NCBI GenBank assembly: GCA_036873755.1
Contig: JAVTVY010006840.1
Span: forward strand, 310,001 to 374,000
Reading direction: 5' to 3'
Source: Hanleya hanleyi
Lineage: Eukaryota > Mollusca > Polyplacophora > Lepidopleurida > Hanleyidae
DNA: 64,000 nucleotides
The notes under the pieces are model-generated. The model did not search any database. It saw nothing but the letters and a program-made list of their open reading frames with translations, and was not told where the DNA came from. Position 1 is the first letter of the stretch. Every line of letters starts with the position of its first letter. The translations under genes and the position numbers were made by a program. Positions 55,046 through 64,000 of the stretch are shown here, piece by piece.

Positions 55046-55599
55046 CCGGCAGGCTCTTTTTACCTCCGTCGATCAGACGGAGGTCTATGAATGCAACGTG
55101 AAATCTCCCGCCAAAAAATTGTCATATGGGGAACCCACGATTCATGTCATTTCCAATAGGGTTTACTATGGTTCCCGACGAAATTTTGAAGCATATTTTG
55201 GACAAAAACAAAATAATGGGGAACCCTCATTGCAATGCATTTCAATGGGCCTTGCTTCTGTAGTCGGCTTCCACTCCCATCATGCTTCACGAGTTACACG
55301 TAATGTTGGCCGCTTCCATCGGGCGACATGGCGGCTCTCTAGCTTGTAGAGATGGACAATGCGATTTTTTTCCCTGTTTTTCTGGTAAGTTTATTGCTGC
55401 CATTTCATGTCATTACATGTCATTAGAACACAATGATTCCTAGTACACCACCCGTCATTTCTATATATCGTAAAGTATTTGTCGGATGATGACTTATGTC
55501 GAAGCCAACCAAATAGTCCAAGTTGTTTTTTTGTTTAGTTTTAAGCCCTGGATATACCACTGGGCATTTATTTGCCATACGATCACATTTCACATGCTT

Positions 55600-57588
55600 T
55601 GTTCAGCCCCCGTGATCTGGAACCAATCAGACACTATCACTAGACGAAAGAAGGAGATCATGATATACATTTCAGGTTTTACCGATGCCAAATGACTTGA
55701 ACAGAAGACAATTAGACAAAAAGAAAATCAATAAATATATCAATAAATAATAAATCCCATAGAAAATTTTCTTGTCTTTGCAAGGGGGACATCAGACACA
55801 CTGACAACACAAATCATTCATTCAAATTTCGCCTTCCATTGGGGAGACAGAAATATTCATCAAACACAGTATACGTATTCTCTTTTGTGATCTAATTTTC
55901 GTTTGTCAAAATATTGCTAGCCTCCATAGAGAAGTTACTGATATAAACAATCGTGTTCTAGATTAAAATATACTGTCATGCCACTAACATGAACTCCAAC
56001 AATCCAACCAGTGGTCAAGATCCATAATCGTTCTTCAGAATTCGCATTATTGATCACTCATATATTGGATTAAGTTCTCATATAGTACTCAGTTCTCATT
56101 TCATACTTTTGCAAATTCTTGTAACCTGGTCAGGTCCCAGTTCTATTAAGTACACATATGAAAGTTGCAAACTGGTACAATGGATTTCATCTTGTTGTGT
56201 ATGACGAAAGAATGAAATATAATGAAGGCCATAAACATTTTCAGGTGCGTTTTGATATTAAATATGTACACAGTTGATTCCAACCTGCAGGTCATGGATT
56301 CAGCACTTCTGATATCAGATGCAACAGGTACTGGATGAAATGGAAAAACCAAAACAGACTATTGATTGGTTCAGCTGTGGCAGAAAGGTGTGGAATGACA
56401 GAGGTGGTGAATATCAGAGTCAGTGATTGGCCACAATCCTGAAGTCCTGCAGCATGCTCCACAAATATCATCAAAGGTCATAAATCTTTCTGCTCTGCAC
56501 CAGTGTGGATCTATATTTGTGGGGGTTTTTTTAGTTTTTTTTTACAAAATTATCTCCCTTGACCAGGTAAGGACTTGAGTGTCTAAAATGATTTAGCTTC
56601 TAGAAACAGACTTCATTCCCTGAGTAGAGGTAAAAACCGAACATATTTTGATTATTTTATTCAAATTTCAATTCCACTTCTGGTATATGTACATGTATAA
56701 AATACATACAGAATGAACTGCATACAGAATAACACAAAGAACAGGTATATATGTATCTCATTACATTCTTAACCAAAGATCAATACCTGGGTGATATTAC
56801 AACAATACCATGGTGTTATATATTGTTATGATTGGCTTAACTTTAGCTGCTGAAGATATTTCTAATTTGAGGGCAATGGGCAATCATACTAACTTCATTT
56901 TCATAACTTCATTTATTTTCACAATAAGCAACATAATCGAGATTATATTAAATGAAGTTTTACAACATAATATAATACGCATCATGGGTCTCCTTCAGTT
57001 TAGTGCAGACATATATACACTTGAATATCTGTTACCATGATTCAGTCATAATATTGTCTGTATTATATTGATGTCGACAAAGAATAAACATAATTATTTG
57101 ATAGTATTATTAATTGTATGTTGTTTATGATTAACATTAACTTTTTATTCGCTGGAATCCAGCCATTTGTTCCATATTGGCAATATTCTCATCAGCCATC
57201 ACCATTCAATATGAATGTGATACATCTACAAGTTCATGGTAATTGATACATTATGGTGAAGGTGACCTGTAACACCAGTATACAAAATTATAATATTCCG
57301 AGCGCATTGAATCCGCATCGCATGATGCTGAGACAGATCAGAACGGAGTGTCGGTAAAATCAGGTGTGTTTTGTAGAGGATTCTGTCAAAGAGGAACCTA
57401 TACTGTACACATACAAAATAGGAAGTGTTGATTTGTAGGGCCTATAGCACAAAATCCCAAGCAAGTTGGTAAAACTAGGCACACAGGGTCTCATTTCTGC
57501 CGCTAACGTGTTGATTTGGGTGGGGAGCGTCGTCTCAGGGGAAGGTGGGGGTGGGAAGAAGCCTAATGTCTCAAGCATTATTCTAGGT
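55600..57588 (-). repeat. Long dispersed repeat, copy 2, first segment
   Basis: Inverted match to 6690-8980. It is cut at about 57588 by a retroelement; the match resumes at 59850. Confidence 0.8.
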
Positions 57589-58870
57589 ATTCTCTCTCGT
57601 CGACTTTATGACAAAAGAGATGATTACAATTTCGACATCGCAAACTATCCCTTTCTGGACAGTAATATTCCAGTGGGACCTGCATATAGCGTATACATAT
57701 CTCGCTTAGTAGCATTGCTAGATCCTGTGCTAAATGTGACGATTTTAATCAACGTCACAAAACATTGTTACAAAACTTACAAAACAGGGCTATTCCACCA
57801 AGCGCCTCCACTCAAAGTTTCCACTCAAACGACATACCAAAAGTATACTGGACTCCCAAAATGCATAAATCACCATACAAAGCTAGATTCATAGCTGGTT
57901 CTAGAAGCTGCACCACCAAGCTTCTTACAACCCTATTGACGAGGGCCCTTCAGGAGATAAAGCATTTTGGGAAAGGTATTGCGCCACTATTTCTAAAAAC
58001 TCTGGCGTTGAATGTATGTGGATATTAAAAAACTCAAAATGTCTTACGGAGGAACTTGATGCTAAAGGTCACACACCGTACAGACATGTATCCACATGGG
58101 ATTTCTCGACTCTCTATACTACAATCCCTCATCAGGACCTTATTGACCGTCTAAGTTCATTAAAAATATCTGTGTTCAAGAAAACTGATCGTAGATATAT
58201 TAATGTCGGAAGCCATAAAGCATTCTGTAGCTCTACTACATACAAGAGATATCATTCATGGGATGTTTCTTTGTTTATAATAGAGTTGCTTTAATTTCTC
58301 ATTAAAAATATCTATGTGAAAGTTGGCAACACAATATATCAACAGCATATATGTATTCCGATGGGTACTAATTGCGCACCCCTGTTGGCTGACCTGTATC
58401 TGTTCTCTTAGGAATATGACTATATGCAGGCGCTTTCAAAAACCGATCAATTCAAAGCCCGCGTTCCTTAATTCTCATTCACCAAACGCTACATAGACGA
58501 TCTTCTCACTCTGGATAATCGCTATATAAATGACGCAGTGAAGGATATATATCCACCTTCACTGGATTTGAAGGAAACTACAGATAGCCCTACAGGCACA
58601 TCATATTTAGATCTATATCTCTAAAAAAATGAAGTGGGCATTCTCTCTCGTCGACTTTATGACAAAAGAGATGATTACAATTTCGACATCGTAAACTATC
58701 ACTTTCTGGACAGTAATATTCCAGTGGGATCTGCATATGGCGTATACATATCTCGCCTAGTAGCATTTGCTAGATCCTGCGATAATTGTGACGATTTCAA
58801 TCAACGTCACAAAAAATGTTGCAGAAACTTCTAAAACATGGCTATTTCTCCAAGCGCCTCCACTCAAAGT
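57588..58870 (+). pseudogene. Penelope-like (or related) reverse transcriptase relic with tandem-copy structure
   Basis: From 57588 a C-terminal segment (SRRLYDKRDDYNFDIANYPF, DSNIPVGPAYSVYISRLVA) is followed directly by reverse transcriptase peptides from about 57830: WTPKMHKSPYKARFIAGSRS, MWILKNSKCLTEEL, VSTWDFSTLYTTIPHQDLID, then IPMGTNCAPLLADLYLFS near 58360 and FTKRYIDDLLTL near 58485 (YIDD-type catalytic motif). At 58636 the C-terminal segment appears again (DKRDDYNFDIVNYHF). That is, the tail of one copy precedes a second copy, a tandem arrangement known for Penelope-like elements. Several frameshifts and stops. The class is inferred from motifs; no GIY-YIG domain is seen. Confidence 0.65.
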
Positions 58871-58879
58871 TTCTCGAAT

Positions 58880-59842
58880 TTGGCGATAGGCCTACATATC
58901 GCATGCTGATAGCAAAATACGAACGTAGCGTGCAAGATCTATAGCGTTCCGTTTCGAAACTTGTGTCTAATTCCGCTTAACTCGGGGCTAGGGGCCGTAT
59001 GAACCCATGTACTTCAAGATCCTCATGGTGCTCATATGAACAGACACAATCAAAGCGTGACTGAGATACACCATTCTCTAGCTAACGACTTTAGAACGAT
59101 TATTATGGATTAAGAATACTGATCAGCGATACGGATTCTATATTTTTGGAACATCATGATGTCTTGTCGGCATCATTGAAAACTGTTGACCGCTTCTCTC
59201 TTGCAGGAAACTAGCCTATGTTTATGTATACTATGATTGTCTTTTCTGAATTTGGTGCTAATACTGTTATATGGATATGGAATAGGTCTTTGGATTATGG
59301 ACGCGGATATTCTTTAATGGACGACGGCTGAATTATGAATGACGGACTAGACGCTTGTATTCTCAAATTTGGCGATACATATCGCATGCTGATAGCAAAA
59401 TACGAACGTAGCGTGCAAGATCTATGGCGCTACGTTTCGTAACTTGTGTCTAATTCCGTTTAACCTCGCTAGGGGCCGTATGAACCCATGTACTTCAAGA
59501 TCCTCATGGTACTCATATGAACAGTCACAATCAAAGCGTGACTGAGATACATCATTCTTTAGATGACGACTTTACAACGAATATTATGGATTAAGAATAC
59601 TGATCAGCGATACGGATTTGATATTTTTGGAACATCATGATGTCTTGCCGGCATCATTGAAAACTGTTGACCGCTTCTCTCTTGCAGGAAACACGCCTAT
59701 GTTTATGTATACTATGATTGTCTTTTTGAATTTGGTGCTAATACTGTTATATGGAATATGGGATAGGTCTTTGGATTATGGACGCGGATATTCTCTAATG
59801 GACGACGGCTGAATTATGGATGACGGACTAGACGCTTGTAAT
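58880..59842 (+). repeat. Dispersed repeat R, two ~480-bp tandem copies
   Basis: Both start with AATTTGGCGATA...ATATCGCATGCTGATAGCAA and end with GGACTAGACGCTTGTA. About 90% alike. Confidence 0.9.
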
Positions 59843-59849
59843 TACATCA

Positions 59850-59980
59850 ATATACTCTATACTCCATACCCCAATATTTCAAGCACGTGAAATCAGACAA
59901 AAATTATTTGCGGGGAATGTGACTTCCACATCCCTAGCTGGACATGCTAGTGGGGAACCCTCAATCCCAGGTTAATTGTC
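59850..59980 (-). repeat. Long dispersed repeat, copy 2, middle segment
   Basis: Inverted match to about 6540-6670 (CAAGCACGTGAAATCAGACA, TTTGCGGGGAATGTGACTTC). Confidence 0.8.
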
Positions 59981-61340
59981 CCCCGTCACGTAAGTGCTAC
60001 CCGTCCGTCCGTTCCAACCATGTTGTGATCGCGATATCTCGAGAACAATTCAACTCATCAACTTCAAACTTGGGGGGTGACTTGACATCAGTGAGAAGAT
60101 GGCTGGGATTGTTTCTCACCAAACCGCGTTATCCAAGATGGCCGACGGCGGCCATCTTAGATTCCAACCATCCCAAAAATGTTGTGAACGCGATATCTCG
60201 AGAGGAGTTCAACCGATTGACTTCAAACTTGGGGGGTGACTGGACATCAGTGAGAAGATGGCTGGGATAGTTTTTCACCAAACTGCGTTAACCAAGATGG
60301 CCGCCGTCAGCCATCTTAGATTCCATCCATCTCCAAAATATTATGAACACGATATCTGAAGAACAATTCAACCGATCGACTTCAAATCTGGGGAGTGACT
60401 TCACATCAATAAGATGATGACTGGAATTGTTTTTCACCAAACTGCGTTACCCAAGATGGCCGCCGTCGACTATATTGTTAACGAGATATCTCAAGAACAA
60501 TTCAACCGATCTACTTCAAACTTGGGGTCTTAAATTCCACCCATCTCCAAAATGTTGTGAACACCATATCTCGAGAACAATTCAACCGATCGACTTCAAA
60601 TTTGGGGAGGGGGGGATTCACATCCATTAGAAGATGACTGGAATTGATTTTCACCAAACTGCGTTAACCAAGATGGCCGCCGTCAGCCATCTTAGATTCC
60701 ACCCATCTCCAAAATGTTATGAACACGATATCTCGAGAACAATTCAACCGATCGACTTCAAATCTGGGGAGTGACTTCACATCAATGAGAAGATGACTGG
60801 AACTGTTTTTCACCAAACTGCGTTAACCAAGATGGCCACCGTCGACTATATTGTTAACGAGATATCTCAAGAACAATTCAACCGATCTACTTCAAACTTG
60901 GGATGGCTTCACAATGGTGTGACATTTTCCGTCCGTCCTTTCGTCAGTCCGCCCGTCCGTACGTCCGTCCGTCCCAGCCATGTTGTGAACGCGATATCTC
61001 GAGAACAATTCAACTCTTCAACTTCAAACTTGGGGGGTTACTTGACATCAGTGAGAAGATGGCTGGGATTGTTTTTCACCAAACTGCGTCTTCCAAGATG
61101 GCCGCTGTCGGTCATCTTAGATTCCATCCATCCCCAAAATGTTGTGAACACGATATCTGGAGAACAATTCAGCCGATCAACTTCAAATATGGAGGGTGAC
61201 TTTACATCACTAGCTACCCATCCATCCTTCCATCCCTCATAACGTCCTTCCGTCCCTCATACCGTCATTCCATCCCAACCATCTTGTGAACGCGATATCT
61301 CAAGAACAATTCAACCGATTAACTTCAAACTTAGCGGATG
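59981..61340 (+). repeat. Tandem repeat, units of about 85-160 bp
   Basis: About ten units start near GCGATATCTCGAGAACAATT (for example 60032, 60190, 60349, 60485, 60568, 60727, 60862, 60993, 61151 and 61294). Full units contain CTTCAAACTTGGGGGGTGAC, TTTTTCACCAAACTGCGTTA and the palindrome-like AAGATGGCCGCCGTCGGCCA. Plus-strand frames with REQFN.STSNLGG motifs are repeat-born. Confidence 0.85.
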
Positions 61341-61609
61341 GCTGGGATTTCAGAAGAAAGTCACTCCTTTTTCGGCACAACTATGCCACCGGATGATCTT
61401 TCTCGATCACCCTGTCCCCTTTCTTCCATACACAATTTGCAACATTTTCCTTCACAATTATATCTCCTTCACATCAACAGCACCACACTCCTAGCAACAA
61501 TTTACCATCACACAAAATATATATGGTGATTATATCCCGTGTGTGTGAGAAGCCCATTTCCAGACAAGTTTTTGGGGGGGCACCTGCTAGCTACTCAGCT
61601 TGTTCCATT

Positions 61610-61740
61610 GGTGAAGTTAACGTCCAATAAATGAAAAATTGAGCTTGGCGTCCGGCCCTATGTTATTCAGTGATGTATTCCCCTACGGACCCTATTGCCT
61701 CGACGGAGGTCTTTGCGCTCATCCAGCGCTTGTTAAGTAA
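61610..61740 (-). repeat. Long dispersed repeat, copy 2, last segment
   Basis: Inverted match to 6400-6535 (AGTGATGTATTCCCCTACGG, GTCTTTGCGCTCATCCAGCG). Confidence 0.8.
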
Positions 61741-63150
61741 ATAGTCGTGAGTGAATCGTGTATGGCTGATCCTACATCGTCTAATCATGGTCTGATCGAA
61801 ACGTTTCTGGCTGTTCAGATGAGTATATCCAACAGTTTTTTTATAACTCGTGAAGTTTGTTATTATCCATAGTATCCCATAGAGATTGGAACAACTTTCT
61901 TACATAAGCACAGATAGATGGTCTGAAATCGCTGTATGGGATTCCAACAGGATCGACCTCTTTATTTAGAGCTGCCTTAGCCATTTTATCCGCTTCAGTA
62001 TTACCTTTGATTTCAACGTGACTAGGCACCCAACAAAACACAATATCAATCTGTTGATCAAATCTAATGTCATATAATTGTAGAATATTCAACATGGTGG
62101 GATGAGATGAATTTCCACTCTTAATCGCTTGAAGGCATGACAGTGAATCTGAGAATTTTGCGTATTTTTTCCTTTTAGTGGACCCAATACCCTCTTAAGC
62201 CGACAACAGAGTTGCTGCCTCTGCAGTGAATATGAAACTTCTACCTTGTAGAGGATAGGTTTTAGTTTTGGAACTAAAGATGCACATGCTACTCTCTCAC
62301 CATCTTTAGAAACATCTGTATAAATGGCCTGAGGTGATATGCAATTCTCTCCCAGTAGACCAAATTCTTGTGTACACACGAGGTGGCTCGTGTCTGCCTT
62401 TTTTATATTTCGTCAATGAAATATCTACTTCTGGTTTAGTTAACTGCCATGGTGGAGTTGGCAAGAGCTTGTTAGGTAAAATTTGACTAACTTTGATACC
62501 AGCTGCCACAATATGTGGTTTCATACGGATTGCAAGCCGTAGAATAATGGAGGGTTCCTTTAAATAGAAATCTGCGTACTGAGGGTTGAAAAAAGTTATA
62601 TGCAGGATTTGAGTGGCTTGATCGCAGTTTTGTTATATATTGCAGCGATAGTTAAATTCTTCTAAAGGAAGTTCATCTGCTTCGACATATAAGCTTTCTT
62701 TAGGTGATGTTTTGAACGCACAGAGGCAAAGTCTTAGTCATTGATAGAAAATAGGATCTAGCTTTGCCAAGTTTGACTTGCTTGCACCGCTGTAAACAAT
62801 AGAACCAAAATTAAATTTAGAACGAACAAGTGATCGCTATAAATGGAGAAGAGTTTGCTGATCTCCTCCCCACTTAAAACTGGCAACTACCATCAACAAA
62901 TCTAGAGCTTTCGTGCATTTGGTTTTCAAGCAATTTATATGCGATTTGAATGTTAGTCGTTAGTCAAACAATATGCCTAAGAATTTGACCTCTTACTACT
63001 TTGATTTCAGTTCCATCTAATGTAAGTACTGGGTCTTTGGGCTGGAAATATTTTCTGCAAAAGTGGATACAATTTGTCTTAGCTCTGGAGAATTTGAAGC
63101 CTTTTTTAGACATCATTTCTGAATTCTATTTAGACAAAGTTGTAATATTC
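61741..63150 (-). pseudogene. Longest non-LTR retrotransposon fragment: RT tail, linker, RNase H
   Basis: On the minus strand from high to low coordinates: an RT C-terminal region at about 63150-62750 (homologous to the plus-strand fragment at 5.13-5.53 kb), a linker (KPHIVAAGIKVSQILPNKLL, about 62524-62306), and the RNase H start (EFGLLGENCISPQAIYTDVS, GERVACASLVPK). The RNase H end follows at 62095-61841 (DIVFCWVPSHVEIKGNTEAD, KMAKAAL). Stops and frameshifts occur throughout. The same RNase H tail occurs at 31.5, 37.9 and 50.3 kb. Confidence 0.8.
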
Positions 63151-63159
63151 TCTCAATAT

Positions 63160-64000
63160 TGTGTATACTTTTTCCACTATACGATATGTTTTTTTATTAA
63201 CTGAATATTTATTAACCAAATGAGGTCTAGGCAAGTTAACAGAATATAAAAATTTGGGCTATACATTTGGTGGGATTAAAACCCCAGGGGCTTGTTCTAT
63301 CCCAGAATAAGTTACACAATGTCATAAGGAAAGAGCAAAAGGCACTGTAAAATATAATGGTGAAAAATACAGACCTCAGAGTGCTCACATATTCAATTTA
63401 TATAGAATACAGAGATATAATATAATCTATAAATCTTTAAGAAGAAGCTATCTTACAAAGGATGTAAAGTGAAGAAAAAAGTCTTTTGCCAAGAGCTAAT
63501 GTCGGAGACGTATATTTGACCGTCGAGACTGCCGTTAAATATAAGATGATACAGACGTCCATACAAAAAGATGGCCAGTGTGAAAATGTGTGAATTTATA
63601 GGTGCGAACAAGGATAAGCGGTACAGGTGGTTTACGCGGACTTAATTAATTTAAAATGTAAATATCTTAATAAAGTGGTATAAATTAGCCATTATACTTG
63701 TACAAGGTGCGACTTCAATCGAAGCTTGAAAACAGACAGAGTTTTAAGTGTTGGGGAAGAGAGTTCCATATGCGTGGACATTTAGTCCAGGTGGAGTAGT
63801 ATGGTAAATTGGAATAATAAGCGGTTCTGTAGAGATTTATGCCGGCTTGTCAGCTATTGATAGTTTCGGTATAATAAACATATATTTCGTTTTTATTAGG
63901 TTTAGGGAAAGTCGGTTACTCGAGAGCCAGTCATATAACTTCTGAAGTTCAGTTTGCATCGAGTTGGTCAGTGTGGAAGGGTCACAACCGGATAGATTAA
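63160..64000. other. No gene seen
   Basis: AT-rich sequence without long frames or clear repeats. Confidence 0.45.

Noticed and set aside
59944..61242. Plus-strand protein with REQFN..TSNLGG repeats
   Set aside because: Repeat-born, with several frames giving the same peptide in different phases.

Overview
The window looks like intergenic, repeat-dense DNA from a marine invertebrate genome, most likely a mollusc. The placement is inference. What the sequence shows is non-LTR retrotransposon fragments with RNase H, a Penelope-like reverse transcriptase relic, many fold-back and tandem repeats, one secreted C-type lectin gene, and an integrated Polinton/adintovirus-like DNA virus. Nothing resembles prokaryotic gene organisation.

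Region by region. 1-10.5 kb: AT-rich, no convincing gene; several fold-back elements (2.77-2.90, 3.60-4.03, 9.71-9.99 kb), a reverse transcriptase tail (5.07-5.53 kb) and one copy (6.40-8.98 kb) of a long dispersed repeat whose inverted partner lies at 55.6-61.7 kb. 10.6-11.4 kb: a small inverted-repeat transposon. 11.5-24.5 kb: the viral element. 24.5-43.4 kb: three related repeat-rich blocks (24.9-29.4, 31.0-36.8, 37.1-42.8 kb), the last two a clear tandem duplication, the first split by a 1.4 kb tandem array. 44.5-47.0 kb: a 2.4 kb 15-bp satellite. 47-55 kb: retrotransposon fragments, small inverted-repeat elements, two tRNA-like sequences and the lectin gene (minus strand, 51.75-52.29 kb). 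55.6-61.7 kb: the inverted repeat copy, split by a Penelope-like insertion and a tandem array. 61.7-63.15 kb: the longest non-LTR fragment.

The viral element is the centrepiece. Between two inverted arrays of ~150-bp repeats lie, all on the plus strand: a small tail-anchored protein, two paralogous small proteins, a chromodomain integrase, a mucin-like membrane protein, a packaging ATPase, two small virion-type proteins, a penton-like minor capsid protein, a pVI-like basic protein, the double-jelly-roll major capsid protein and an adenovirus-type cysteine protease. Integrase, packaging, capsid and maturation functions are present, but no protein-primed DNA polymerase B is seen anywhere in the window. 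Integrase, ATPase, both capsid genes and one core gene carry frameshifts or stops; the protease, the pVI-like gene, the two paralogs and the first small gene keep open frames. Several genes have their own TATA box about 45-60 bp before the ATG. The terminal arrays are full of motifs matching metazoan NRF1, YY1 and ETS sites. The element is probably an old, non-autonomous integrated copy.
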